NCBI RefSeq assembly: GCF_003854965.1
Contig: NZ_RQPI01000008.1
Coordinates: forward strand, 124,001 to 188,000
Source: Paenibacillus rhizophilus
Lineage (GTDB): Bacteria > Bacillota > Bacilli > Paenibacillales > Paenibacillaceae
DNA length: 64,000 bases
Direction of reading: 5' to 3'
The notes beneath the pieces were generated by a model that did not search any database, was not told the DNA's origin, and worked only from the letters and a program-made list of their open reading frames with translations. The first letter of the stretch is position 1. Every line of letters starts with the position of its first letter. The position numbers were made by a program, and so were the translations under genes. Of this stretch, positions 26,845 through 35,575 are shown in pieces.

Positions 26845-26874
26845 CCGTTAGCTTTGTGCTGGCGGATTTTTTTT
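26845..26874 (+). terminator. Rho-independent terminator
   Basis: CCGTTAGC pairs (with two G-T wobbles) with GCTGGCGG over a five-base loop, followed by ATTTTTTTT. It ends the malic enzyme transcript, about 130 bases downstream. Confidence 0.65.
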
Positions 26875-27038
26875 ATTAACAAAATACTTCCTCACCGAAA
26901 CACTATTCATTTACATTATGTCCCAATTGAATTATTCTGACTGAATCGGGGTTGCGGTTTTTGCGGCTATAGGAATTATGTTGTTAACGTTACGTTACTG
27001 GTACCGCTTAATATAAATAGGATAAGGAGATGAGAGAT

Positions 27039-27251
27039 TTGGTGGCGCAACCTGGTGTGTTTTATGGCGGGGGAATGGTAATGGCTCCAATATTCTTTTT
27101 GTTTTGGCTGATATCAGCGGGCTTGGGAATTTATGCGTTTGTTCTATTCGTTAAACTTGCCCGTAGAGGAATTGAAGCCTTGGATTTGTACATATACGCT
27201 AAGAACCGGGAGATACGCGACAGTTATGAATCCGTTAATCGGAAGGATTGA
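27039..27251 (+). CDS. Small hypothetical membrane protein
   Basis: A protein of about 70 residues with one or two hydrophobic segments (MAPIFFLFWLISAGLGIYAF), followed by an amphipathic basic part (KLARRGIEALDLYIYAKNRE). No family is recognised. The TTG at 27039, nine bases after AAGGAG, is the preferred start; the ATG at 27030 directly abuts the binding site. A TATAAA box lies just upstream at about 27012. The function is unknown; it could be a small regulatory membrane protein. Confidence 0.6.
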   Translation: MVAQPGVFYGGGMVMAPIFFLFWLISAGLGIYAFVLFVKLARRGIEALDLYIYAKNREIRDSYESVNRKD

Positions 27252-27288
27252 TGCCTAGAGCAATAGAAAGTCTTTGGGGAAAAGAATA

Positions 27289-27336
27289 AAACAGACAACC
27301 CCGTCAGGGCAAATGCCTGACGGGATTGTCTGTTTA
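27289..27336. terminator. Strong bidirectional terminator
   Basis: AAACAGACAA(T)CCCGTCAGG pairs with CCTGACGGGATTGTCTGTTT over a six-base loop, a stem of about 20 pairs. It lies between the rightward small gene and the leftward acyl-CoA synthetase, and T-rich sequence follows on the minus strand. Confidence 0.8.
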
Positions 27337-27361
27337 AGAATTAAAAACCAATCAGCTGGAC

Positions 27362-28948
27362 TTACTCGCTCGCCGCGCGTTCCCGCGCCCGCAGCTCGAC
27401 CCGGCGGATTTTGCCCGAGCTTGTCTTCGGGAGGTCGGAGATGAACTCGATTTTGCGCGGATATTTGTAAGGAGCCGTCCATTCCTTGGTATGGGCCTGC
27501 AGCTCTTTCACCAGCTCCGGTGAAGCGGCGCTCTCATCTCTCAGAACGACAAAGGCTTTGACCACATGGCCCCGGACTTCGTCGGGACTGGCTACGACCG
27601 CGCATTCTTTGACCAGGGGATGCTTCATGAGCGCTTCCTCCACCTCAAAGGGGCCGATCGTGTAGCCGGAGCTGATAATAATATCGTCGCCGCGGCCCTC
27701 GAACCAGAAGTAGCCGTCCTCGTCCTTGGATGCCCGGTCGCCGGTAATAAAGTAATCGCCGTGAATGCAGCTCGCTTTGCGTTCCGGGTCTTTGTAGTAG
27801 GTCTGGAACAGAGCAGGCATGTCCACATGTACGGCAATGTCGCCGACCTCTCCCGGAGGAAGCGGGATGCCTTGCTCGTCCACCACTTCGATCATGCCCT
27901 GCGCGGTCGCCCGGCCCATCGAGCCGATCCGGATCGGCATGTCCTTCAGCGTACCGATCAGCAGCGTGCTTTCCGTCTGACCGTAGCCGTCCCGGATCGT
28001 GATGTCGAAGTGGCGCTTGAACTCGTTGATGACCTCCTGATTTAGAGGCTCCCCGGCAGACACCGCGCAGCGGAGACGGGAAAGGTCATACCGGCCGAGT
28101 CCGTCAATTTTGGCCATCAGCCGGTACTCCGTCGGCGTACAGCACATGACGTGGATATCCCGGTCCTGAATCAGCTGCAAATACCGGTTCGGATGAAAAG
28201 CCCCGTTGTAGATAAATCCGGTGGCACCGTTGCCGAGTACGGACAGGAACGGGCTCCAGATCCACTTTTGCCAGCCGGGAGCGGCCGTGGCCCATACCGT
28301 ATCCGATTCCCGGATGTCGAGCCACAGCGAGGTGATGCGCAAATGCGCGTAGCCCCATCCGTGGGTATGAACGACCGCCTTCGGGTTGCCGGTGGTGCCG
28401 GAAGTGTAGGCGAGGATCGCCATATCGTCCCGGCCGGTGGGAGCGGCGGCATAGGTATCCGGCCGTCCTTCCATCAGTTCCTCCAGGTTCAGCCAGCCGT
28501 CTTCGGCTTCGCCGGCGCCATCGGATACCGAGAGGCGGAAATCGAGAACCGGAAGATCCTCCGCGATTTTATTCACTTCTCCCGTAACCTCCGACCAGCA
28601 GATCACCGATGTGGCTTCAGAGTGGCGGAGGCGGTAGGACAGATCCTTCGCGCGCAGCATTTCGGAAGAAGGAATGATGACGAGCCCGAGCTTCAGGCAC
28701 GCCAGATAGATCACATAGGCGATGATTCGGCGCGGAATCATAACGAGAACCCGGTCGCCCTGGCGCAGTCCAAGCTCTGCCAGACCTCCGGCCAGCCGAT
28801 TGGCCCGCTTCAGCAGTTCGCCATACGTAATTTCCTCATATTCGCCTTTGTCGCTTAACCATTTCAGCGCAAGCTTGCCGGAAGGATGGCGTTCCATCTC
28901 CGACGTCATATTGTAACGCTCCGGAGCTATCCATTGCTCATTATCCAA
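27362..28948 (-). CDS. AMP-dependent acyl-CoA synthetase
   Basis: A protein of about 528 residues of the ANL (acyl/aryl-CoA ligase) superfamily, closest in style to medium-chain acyl-CoA/acetyl-CoA synthetases. Motifs: P-loop AYTSGTTGNPKAVVHTHG, DGYGQTESTLLIG, ITGDRASKDEDGYFWFEGR, and the C-terminal catalytic Lys in LPKTSSGKIRRVELR. It activates a carboxylic acid with ATP and CoA. The start is uncertain: GTG 28972, ATG 28957 and TTG 28948 are in frame; AAAGGAG lies nine bases before the TTG. Divergent from another ANL enzyme that belongs to the RiPP-like locus. Confidence 0.88.
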   Translation of the reverse strand: MDNEQWIAPERYNMTSEMERHPSGKLALKWLSDKGEYEEITYGELLKRANRLAGGLAELGLRQGDRVLVMIPRRIIAYVIYLACLKLGLVIIPSSEMLRAKDLSYRLRHSEATSVICWSEVTGEVNKIAEDLPVLDFRLSVSDGAGEAEDGWLNLEELMEGRPDTYAAAPTGRDDMAILAYTSGTTGNPKAVVHTHGWGYAHLRITSLWLDIRESDTVWATAAPGWQKWIWSPFLSVLGNGATGFIYNGAFHPNRYLQLIQDRDIHVMCCTPTEYRLMAKIDGLGRYDLSRLRCAVSAGEPLNQEVINEFKRHFDITIRDGYGQTESTLLIGTLKDMPIRIGSMGRATAQGMIEVVDEQGIPLPPGEVGDIAVHVDMPALFQTYYKDPERKASCIHGDYFITGDRASKDEDGYFWFEGRGDDIIISSGYTIGPFEVEEALMKHPLVKECAVVASPDEVRGHVVKAFVVLRDESAASPELVKELQAHTKEWTAPYKYPRKIEFISDLPKTSSGKIRRVELRARERAASE

Positions 28949-29114
28949 TACCAACATCTCCTTTATAGGCACAAGGCGTCTTCACTCATCAAAGTATATT
29001 TGTTCTCTCCTATTGTAGCATGAACTCTTAGTACCAGATGCTAAATTTGATGTCAATATAATAAAATTCTTGGTGCAGCTATCCCAGATTCGGATTTTAT
29101 AAAAAACGAATGTT

Positions 29115-29155
29115 GTTCTTTATAAAGTACAACAAAGGTGATAAATTAGATACAA
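29115..29155 (+). promoter_or_regulatory. SinR-box-like dyad and conserved promoter block upstream of the AMP-ligase
   Basis: GTTCTTTATAAAGTAC (29115-29130) matches the SinR dyad GTTCTYT-NN-ARAGAAC with one mismatch. The following 25 bases (including GTGATAAATTAGATACAA) are nearly the same as those downstream of the dyad at 32038; in total 37 of 41 positions are identical. The conserved tail probably contains the -10 region. Control of the downstream ligase-acyltransferase genes by a SinR-type protein is inferred. Confidence 0.6.
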
Positions 29156-29191
29156 GTCCGAATAATCCATTGTACATTGGGGGCACGGATC

Positions 29192-30952
29192 ATGGAGATT
29201 ACGCATGAGTTCGACAGGGATACAGTTTCCGAATTGCTTAAGAAGCGGGCGGCCTATGCCCCCCGCGATATTGCCTACAGTTTCCCGGAATGGGATCAGC
29301 ATTATACCTGGTCCGACATGTGGGAGAACGCCGCCGTTCTGGCAAAAGGCTTTCTCCGCCTGGGAGTGAAAAAGGGCGACCGGATCGCGCTGCTCATGCA
29401 GGGAAGGATGGAAATGATCCTTGCCATGTTCGGAGCGGCTTGTATCGGCGCCATTGTCGTTCCGCTTAACGCTTATTCCAAAAAAGATGAGCTTCAGGGC
29501 TATCTGGACGATTCAAAGCCTGAACTGCTGATTATTGGAACAGAAGGGCATGGCCACCACTATCCCACGCTTGTCCGGGAAATGATCGCGGAATCGGATA
29601 AGGAACGCCCGTGGATTCCCGCCCATGTGTTTGTGGTGGGCCGCGAAGAGGAGGCCGAGCTCCCTTTCCTTCCTTTTTCGGATCTGTATGCGCTGGCCGG
29701 CCAGATACGGGAAGAAGAGTTTGTGGAAGTGTGCGCAGCCGTGCGATGCAAAGATCCGCTTATTCTTCTGTATACCTCGGGAACGACCGGACGGCCCAAG
29801 GGGGTTCTTCGTTCGACCTCCTCCTTCCTGGTATCGGACGGCGGCTACGCACAGCAAGGCAAACCGGCCGAATGGCTTACCCGTCTAAGCGACCGCATCA
29901 TCCGGAGATTTTCACTCATGAACCTGCTTCCGCTGTACCATCTGGGCGGCTTTGCCTCGATATTTACCGGACTTAAGGCCTGCAATATCCGGATTGTCCT
30001 GCTCAGCCACTTTAATCCTGTGAGCGCTTTATCGGCGGTGGAGCGGGAGAGGTGCTCGATCCTGTCGGGAACTCCATTTATGATTCAGCACATGCTTGCC
30101 CTTCCGGGGCGGGAGGGATACAATTTGTCGTCACTACTGGGCGTCGTGTTTACGTCGTCGGCGGTGAACGGCTCTTTGCTGAAAAATATTATTCATGATC
30201 CGCAATTGAAGCTGGTCTTCTTCATGGTCAGCTACGGTTCGTCCGAAGCGGGATCGGTATCCAACGGCGTCTGCTTTGTGAACCGTCGAAAGAATGCGGC
30301 GTGGTCAATGCTGTTTAGGCTGCTAAACTACTCCAATCTGCTCAGCGGCCGCATCGACCCCGGCGAATTTGAAGACGGAGACTGCAGCCTCGGGGGAAAG
30401 GTCGACCGCGGGGTTCAAGTCCGGATCGTGAATCCGGAGACGGGGGCCGTTCTTTCCTGCCTCGAACGAGGCGAAATTCAAATCCGGAGCCACCGGGTCA
30501 TGCGCTATTTCAAGGAGAACCAAGCCTGCTGTTCTTTCACAGAGGACGGCTGGTACAGATCCGGGGATTTGGGCTTTTTGGATAACAGAGGCCATCTGAA
30601 AATCACAGCCAGAATGAAACGCATCATCTCGCGGGGCGGGGAAAAAATATGTCCGGTTGAAATCGAAAACGTTCTCATGAATCATAAGGACGTAAGCGCG
30701 GCCATGGTGGTTGGCATTCCCGATGAGCTATACGGGGAGCTGGTCTGCGCCTGCGTGATCGGGAAAAAAGGGGCGAATCTGACCGAGGAACGGCTGCGGA
30801 TGGAGATTACGCCGCATTTGTCGGCCTTTAAGATTCCCCGGTATTTTGTGTTCCTTGACGACCTGCCGCTATCGCCGACAGGGAAGCTCGCGGTTCCCGC
30901 CATTCAGGGACTTGCTCTGGAACGGATAGGAGAGCTTAGGAAAAATGCGTAG
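29192..30952 (+). CDS. ANL-family AMP-ligase of the RiPP-like locus
   Basis: A 586-residue AMP-forming ligase. Motifs: P-loop LLYTSGTTGRPKGVLRS (near residue 195), the aromatic/acidic region VSYGSSEAGSVSNG, GWYRSGDLGFLDNRGHLKI, and the C-terminal Lys in LSPTGKLAVPA. It should adenylate a fatty or aryl acid. The ATG at 29192 follows GGGGG by eight bases. Its stop overlaps the start of a membrane acyltransferase gene, so the two are translationally coupled. Together they suggest acylation of a product of the downstream peptide locus, or of a surface polymer. The substrate is unknown. Confidence 0.85.
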   Translation: MEITHEFDRDTVSELLKKRAAYAPRDIAYSFPEWDQHYTWSDMWENAAVLAKGFLRLGVKKGDRIALLMQGRMEMILAMFGAACIGAIVVPLNAYSKKDELQGYLDDSKPELLIIGTEGHGHHYPTLVREMIAESDKERPWIPAHVFVVGREEEAELPFLPFSDLYALAGQIREEEFVEVCAAVRCKDPLILLYTSGTTGRPKGVLRSTSSFLVSDGGYAQQGKPAEWLTRLSDRIIRRFSLMNLLPLYHLGGFASIFTGLKACNIRIVLLSHFNPVSALSAVERERCSILSGTPFMIQHMLALPGREGYNLSSLLGVVFTSSAVNGSLLKNIIHDPQLKLVFFMVSYGSSEAGSVSNGVCFVNRRKNAAWSMLFRLLNYSNLLSGRIDPGEFEDGDCSLGGKVDRGVQVRIVNPETGAVLSCLERGEIQIRSHRVMRYFKENQACCSFTEDGWYRSGDLGFLDNRGHLKITARMKRIISRGGEKICPVEIENVLMNHKDVSAAMVVGIPDELYGELVCACVIGKKGANLTEERLRMEITPHLSAFKIPRYFVFLDDLPLSPTGKLAVPAIQGLALERIGELRKNA

Positions 30953-32021
30953 ATACTATCCCGGAATCACGATATTCAAGCTCGCCGGCTCGCTGATGGT
31001 GCTGATCGCGCATGTAATGCTGTTCCGGTATATCGGTGAGATGCCGAACCGGCAGATGAATTATATGTTTAACGCCATGAAAGTCATTGTGCCCTGCTTT
31101 TATATGATTTCCGGGTTTTTGGCTTATCGGGGGTGGTCCGGGGCCGAGAATCCAGCCGCCTATGTCCGCAAGTACCTGATCCGGATTTTAGCGGTCTACG
31201 GTTTCTTTTGTCTCATCTTTGCCGGGGAGTTTGTCGTTCCGGCTTTGGTCAGGGGAGGATTATCGGCGGCCAACCTTTTGTTACAGGCTAAAATTATGGT
31301 GATGATGTTCTTCCTGAACGGACCCTTTATCCAGCTTTGGTTTATTCCGCCGCTTATGTTCGGGATGCTGTTGGCTTACATTCTATTCCGAAGAACGTCT
31401 CTCCGGACAGCGGCCGTCCTGCCTTTGCTTGGATTTCTGCTCGCTCAAACGTTATTCGGCACGCTCCGGGCGGTTTTGGACGCTATAACGGGCGGCATCC
31501 CCTTTTTGGATACGGATTACGGCGGGTATTTGGAGCTCTTCGCCGAGCGTTATCTGGGCTACGGTCTTACGTTCGTAACGGCGGGAGCTTTCATTGCAAA
31601 ATATGAAGAACGGTTTTTGCGGCTGGGCGCAGGTTTCATTCTAGTTCCGGCTGCGGTTATTACTCTTATTGAAACGCTGCTTCTCATGCTTGGGGCCAGG
31701 TGGACCCCTGATTATTCTTTGGCGTTTTGCATGATTCCGAATACCATCCTGTTCTTTTATGGAGTGCTTCGCATCAAGAGCCGCTCCATCCAAGCATATC
31801 ACTCGACTATCAATCTATTCAGTATGGTAACCTTTTTCGGCCATATTCCTTTTATTCAGCTCAACCTTTTGCTGTTGAAATGGGACACCGTCGGATTGGG
31901 GATTTTCCGTGGATTGGTTGTGCTGCTGATTACGCTGCTGGAATGTCTGGCCGGAACGCTGATACTGGCATTAAGCAAGAGACAAGCGGCCTGGAGACGG
32001 CAAAGAACCCCATACTCTTAA
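30945..32021 (+). CDS. Acyltransferase family 3-like integral membrane protein
   Basis: A 358-residue protein with about ten hydrophobic segments and the layout of acyltransferase 3 (OafA/WecH) proteins. The N-terminal helix FKLAGSLMVLIAHVMLFRYI keeps the His of the family, and YMISGFLAYRGW and NGPFIQLWFIPPLMFGMLLA match the second and third motif regions. Such enzymes transfer acyl groups to exported carbohydrates or peptides. The gene overlaps the AMP-ligase by eight bases, so the ligase may supply the activated acyl group. The acceptor is unknown. Confidence 0.8.
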   Translation: MRRYYPGITIFKLAGSLMVLIAHVMLFRYIGEMPNRQMNYMFNAMKVIVPCFYMISGFLAYRGWSGAENPAAYVRKYLIRILAVYGFFCLIFAGEFVVPALVRGGLSAANLLLQAKIMVMMFFLNGPFIQLWFIPPLMFGMLLAYILFRRTSLRTAAVLPLLGFLLAQTLFGTLRAVLDAITGGIPFLDTDYGGYLELFAERYLGYGLTFVTAGAFIAKYEERFLRLGAGFILVPAAVITLIETLLLMLGARWTPDYSLAFCMIPNTILFFYGVLRIKSRSIQAYHSTINLFSMVTFFGHIPFIQLNLLLLKWDTVGLGIFRGLVVLLITLLECLAGTLILALSKRQAAWRRQRTPYS

Positions 32022-32037
32022 TATTTTTGAAGAGTTT

Positions 32038-32078
32038 GTTCTTTATTAAGTACAAGAAAGATGATAAATTAAATACAA
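32038..32078 (+). promoter_or_regulatory. SinR-box-like dyad and conserved promoter block upstream of the cyclase-like gene
   Basis: GTTCTTTATTAAGTAC (32038-32053), followed by a tail including ATGATAAATTAAATACAA, repeats the block at 29115 with only four differences in 41 bases. It lies 17 bases after the acyltransferase stop, giving the cyclase gene its own promoter under the same control. Confidence 0.6.
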
Positions 32079-32153
32079 TTCTTGGCTGCTTGCTGTTGTA
32101 CTGCCGACATCATTTACTTGTAGGAGCATTAAGATGAGATTTGGAGGGACAGG

Positions 32154-34121
32154 ATGGGAGCGATCAGCGGGATTTACATGTTTGGAAGCGATACGGATGC
32201 CGCCCCGGCCGGCTCGTCCATATTCGGGAAATTGAAAGCCTATTCCTTTAACCGGACAGGAGAATGGGTAGATCAATCGGTACATCTGGGCTGCGGAATT
32301 CTATACAACACGCCTGAATCGAAAATGGAAGAGCTGCCGCGCTGTAGCGACAATGGCGCCTTGGTCATTACGGCGGATGCGATTATTGACAACCGGGCTG
32401 AGCTGCTGGAACAATTCAACCTGCAACCCGGTGACCCGGCAGTTGTAACCGACAGCGATCTTATTATCCGGGCCTACGAAACTTGGGGACATGCCTGTCC
32501 CGGGCATCTTATCGGCGATTACGCTTTTGCGATTTGGGATATCGGCAAGCAGGAGCTGTTTATCGCGCGTGACGCCATGGGATCAAGGACCTTGTACTAT
32601 ACCTGTGAGAACGGTTATTTTTCCTTTTGCACAGTAGAAAAGCCATTATTGGGTTTGTTCGGCGAGCGGGCCGAGTTGGATGAGAAATGGATTACCGATT
32701 TTTTATCGATAGACGGAATTCAACATGAACTGGAATGCGAAGGAACCGTTTACCGGGGGATCAGCCAGCTGCCGCCTGCCCATTATGGAATAGTCAATGC
32801 GAAGGGTTTGGTCAAAAAGCGGTATTGGGAGCCGTTAAGGGACATTAAGCCGATCGTTTTTGGCAGTGATGAAGAGTATGTCGAAGCCTTTAACCGGTGT
32901 TTCTCGGAAGCGGTAACGTGCCGGCTGAGAAGCCTGGGCGAGATGGGGATTTTTCTGAGCGGCGGGATGGATTCCGGTTCGATTGCCTCTGTTGCTGCTC
33001 CCCAATTAGCCGATAAAGGGAAAAAGCTGTATGGATTCACATCCGTTCCGGTGCCCGGGTTCAGCGAGCGGCCGTCCGGAACGGCAATCTATAATGAATC
33101 TCGTGAAGTCGAGCTTATCGCACAAGCTTACCCTAACATTGATATCACTTATGGGAGCTTTGCCGAAAAAAATTGTCTGACCGATGCCGATGAATTGCTT
33201 CGAATCTTTGAGCAGCCTTATAAAATTTTTCAAAACATGACATGGTATCATTCGTTCCTAAAGATGGCCGCCGAAAGAAATTGTATGGTTATGCTGAACG
33301 GCCAGACAGGGAACAGTACCATCTCGTATGGTAATTTTGGGGTTCAATTGGCGACTCTGTACAGAAAAGGGAGAATCGCTGCGGCGGCCAGGGAAATCTA
33401 TGAATTCAGCAGATTGGCGAATGCGCCGGTGAGGAAAGTGCTGAAAAGCGCGATTCCCGTAGTCATGCCGTACCGTTTGAAAGTTTGGAAGAACCGGAGG
33501 CAGATCCGCGAGTTCGACCGTTTTGAGAATATGGTGGTGAAGAGGTCGCTGATCCAAAAATGGGATGTAATCAGCGGGCTCGACCGGATTGGAGCCAATA
33601 CGCCGATCAGCCGTTTTCCGGATTATGAGGAGGATCGAAAGTCGAGAACGAGTCCTCTGCCGTTTGCGCACATCGGAGCGGTGGAGACCAAATTATCGCT
33701 GGCCAATGGAATTACGATCCGTGATCCCTCCCGGGATAAACGCGTCTTCGAATTCTGCATGGCCATTCCATCCGAACAATTTGTGCGGAATGGCCAGGAC
33801 AGATATTTGCTGCGGCGGGCCATGAAAGGGATACTTCCGGACCCGATCCGGCTGAATATCCGGACCAAAGGGCTTCAAAGCGCGGATTGGATCTATAGGC
33901 TGGCTCCGCAGTGGCCCGAGGTTCTCGACGAAGCCAAGAGGGCGCTGGAGCAAGGCGATCTAGAGCCATACGTGGACAAGGATAAGCTGAAGGAGAAGCT
34001 TGCCAAGGCCAGCCGGGACATAAACAAGAATGAGGAAAATCTAATCCGGTCTATAGTGATTGCCGTTATTTTCTCCAGATTTATAGCCGCGTTTAATCCG
34101 ACACCCGAGGTGGTAAAATGA
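32154..34121 (+). CDS. Asparagine synthetase-like protein, probable lasso-peptide cyclase (C protein)
   Basis: A 655-residue asparagine-synthetase homologue. The N-terminal glutaminase-like domain starts MGAISGIY, so the catalytic Cys2 of true AsnB is absent and glutamine hydrolysis is not expected. The synthetase domain keeps the pyrophosphate loop FLSGGMDSGSIAS at about residues 266-278. This combination is typical of lasso macrolactam synthetases, which adenylate an Asp/Glu side chain and close the ring. GGAGG lies six bases before the ATG. The stop overlaps the kinase gene by four bases. The neighbouring HPr-kinase-like gene and leader-type precursor support a lasso role; without B1/B2 the chemistry is inferred. 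Confidence 0.82.
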   Translation: MGAISGIYMFGSDTDAAPAGSSIFGKLKAYSFNRTGEWVDQSVHLGCGILYNTPESKMEELPRCSDNGALVITADAIIDNRAELLEQFNLQPGDPAVVTDSDLIIRAYETWGHACPGHLIGDYAFAIWDIGKQELFIARDAMGSRTLYYTCENGYFSFCTVEKPLLGLFGERAELDEKWITDFLSIDGIQHELECEGTVYRGISQLPPAHYGIVNAKGLVKKRYWEPLRDIKPIVFGSDEEYVEAFNRCFSEAVTCRLRSLGEMGIFLSGGMDSGSIASVAAPQLADKGKKLYGFTSVPVPGFSERPSGTAIYNESREVELIAQAYPNIDITYGSFAEKNCLTDADELLRIFEQPYKIFQNMTWYHSFLKMAAERNCMVMLNGQTGNSTISYGNFGVQLATLYRKGRIAAAAREIYEFSRLANAPVRKVLKSAIPVVMPYRLKVWKNRRQIREFDRFENMVVKRSLIQKWDVISGLDRIGANTPISRFPDYEEDRKSRTSPLPFAHIGAVETKLSLANGITIRDPSRDKRVFEFCMAIPSEQFVRNGQDRYLLRRAMKGILPDPIRLNIRTKGLQSADWIYRLAPQWPEVLDEAKRALEQGDLEPYVDKDKLKEKLAKASRDINKNEENLIRSIVIAVIFSRFIAAFNPTPEVVK

Positions 34122-35035
34122 GCTTTCCTGATTTCCGGTTTCGTTATAAAGCATTTGGATTGAATATCGCTTCCAATTTCCTGCTCGAAGGCCTGCTGCC
34201 GGCGGACGGCGAACCTGAAGTCTATATCAAGGAGGGAAAGGTGCCCGTCGACTTGCCCGGTCCTCCGGATTCTTATGGGTATACCCTCGTCGGCACCGAC
34301 GGATTTGCTTTCCGCGTCAAGGACATCGGCACATTTCTCGTTACGGACGGCATACAGATCATCGCAGAACGAAGTGAAGGCTGCGAACCGGGAGCCCATG
34401 TTCTGTTCATCCTGGGAACCTGTATGGGAGTGCTCTTGTTCCAGCGCGGCCTGCTTCCGGTCCACGGCGGCGCATTAGCGCTGGAAGGGAAGCATATTAT
34501 CGTGACCGGGCATTCGGGTGCGGGCAAATCTACGCTGACAGCGGCATTGACCAAGCGCGGCTGCGCTTTTTTGGCCGATGATATCGCGGCACTCCAAGAG
34601 AACGAAAGCGGAGAGCCGTGGATTGTGCCCTCCTTCCCAAGACAAAAGCTGTGGCGGGATACGGCCGAGCAGATTTATGGCAGTGTTGATTCATTGGACC
34701 GGATTCCGGGTATACGGGATAAGTATCATGTTTCGATGGACGGCGGATTTATTGAGGTTCCCCAAAGGCTGGACGCCCTCTTTGAATTGTCCACGCATCC
34801 GGGTTCCGAGGTGATCGTCTCTGAGGTGAAAGGTCCGGAAAAGCTGATGGTTATATTACGGAATATCTATCGCTCCGAGTTTATCGAGCTTATGGGGAAA
34901 CAGGGGGAGCATTTTATGCGATGTTCCGCGCTTGCCGCTGCGATTCGTGTTTTTCATATCGAACGGCCAGAGAATGGTTTTACAGTGGATGAACAAATCA
35001 AGGGCATAATTCATAAATTAAACGGAATTTTATAG
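34118..35035 (+). CDS. HPr kinase-like peptide kinase (lasso-type K protein)
   Basis: A 305-residue protein of the HprK C-terminal kinase fold. The signature LLPVHGGALAL (about residues 112-122) precedes Walker A GHSGAGKSTL at about 130-139 and FLADDIAAL, the Walker-B-like acidic pair. Similar stand-alone kinases in Bacillales lasso clusters (paeninodin type) phosphorylate the side chain of the C-terminal Ser of the precursor. The next gene encodes a precursor ending in Ser, which fits. Start overlaps the cyclase stop (ATGA type). It lacks the N-terminal domain of true HPr kinase, so carbon-catabolite control is unlikely. Confidence 0.85.
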   Translation: MSFPDFRFRYKAFGLNIASNFLLEGLLPADGEPEVYIKEGKVPVDLPGPPDSYGYTLVGTDGFAFRVKDIGTFLVTDGIQIIAERSEGCEPGAHVLFILGTCMGVLLFQRGLLPVHGGALALEGKHIIVTGHSGAGKSTLTAALTKRGCAFLADDIAALQENESGEPWIVPSFPRQKLWRDTAEQIYGSVDSLDRIPGIRDKYHVSMDGGFIEVPQRLDALFELSTHPGSEVIVSEVKGPEKLMVILRNIYRSEFIELMGKQGEHFMRCSALAAAIRVFHIERPENGFTVDEQIKGIIHKLNGIL

Positions 35036-35118
35036 GGTAATGGAGGATTTTTATGGCATTTTATTGATATTATGACAAACGTTATACCGAAATTGTTCTC
35101 AATAACGACCGAATGATC

Positions 35119-35147
35119 TTGATTTTTTGAAATATCTATTGTATTGT
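35119..35147 (+). promoter_or_regulatory. Predicted promoter of the precursor peptide gene
   Basis: TTGATT (35119-35124) and TATTGT (35142-35147) are 17 bases apart, about 85 bases before the precursor start. A single GTTCTCA half-site (35095-35101) lies just upstream. Moderate match only. Confidence 0.4.
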
Positions 35148-35232
35148 TATATCAAATATTGCCAGCGGCATCTTGGTTAAACGGGGAATATGCGGGGCAA
35201 CGGCGATATTTAAATATCAGGAGGTGGAGTAT

Positions 35233-35367
35233 ATGATTAAAAAAGTATGGGAAAAGCCGGAAGTGAAAGAACTGAAAGTAAGCGGCACAGAGTATGGTAC
35301 GAAGATTACACCTAAGGTTGATGCCACCTACACTGACGGCACGCATATCTTCTACTCTTTCAGCTAA
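35233..35367 (+). CDS. Lasso-type RiPP precursor peptide
   Basis: A 44-residue peptide beginning MIKKVWEKPEVKELKVSGTE, behind a strong AGGAGGTGGAGTAT. The leader shows the aromatic-x-x-Pro...Leu-x-Val...Thr pattern (W6, P9, L14, V16, T19) that RRE domains read in Bacillales lasso precursors. A core starting at G22 (GTKITPKVD) would put D30 at position 9, able to form a nine-residue Gly-Asp ring; this leaves T19 at -3, whereas -2 is usual. The tail ends FYSFS, with the C-terminal Ser expected for a K-type kinase. It follows the cyclase and kinase genes and is followed by a terminator. The mature product is inferred. Confidence 0.7.
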   Translation: MIKKVWEKPEVKELKVSGTEYGTKITPKVDATYTDGTHIFYSFS

Positions 35368-35381
35368 TTCATTTAAAACGG

Positions 35382-35420
35382 AAGAGACCTCAAACGGGTT
35401 CAAAGTTTGAGGTCTCTTTT
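35382..35420 (+). terminator. Rho-independent terminator of the precursor gene
   Basis: AAGAGACCTCAAAC pairs perfectly with GTTTGAGGTCTCTT over a nine-base loop, followed by TT. It lies 14 bases after the precursor stop. Confidence 0.85.
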
Positions 35421-35437
35421 AATGCGGCTTGATATGA

Positions 35438-35470
35438 AGAGCTTGTTACTTGCTTTGAGTAACAGGCTCT
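35438..35470. repeat. Second hairpin between convergent precursor and exporter genes
   Basis: AGAGCTTGTTACT and AGTAACAGGCTCT pair with one G-T wobble over a seven-base loop, followed by TGTTGTT on the plus strand. It may be a back-up terminator for either direction. Confidence 0.5.
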
Positions 35471-35575
35471 TGTTGTTCAAATATAAGACTGTATAAGCGG
35501 AGCGCTTAACATTTTGACTTATATTTCTACGAGAAACGGTGCCTAAAGGCGATACTCGTATCGCCACTTCGGAAG

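Noticed and set aside
35095-35101. GTTCTCA as a SinR site for the precursor gene
   Set aside because: Only a half-site with one mismatch; a chance match is likely.
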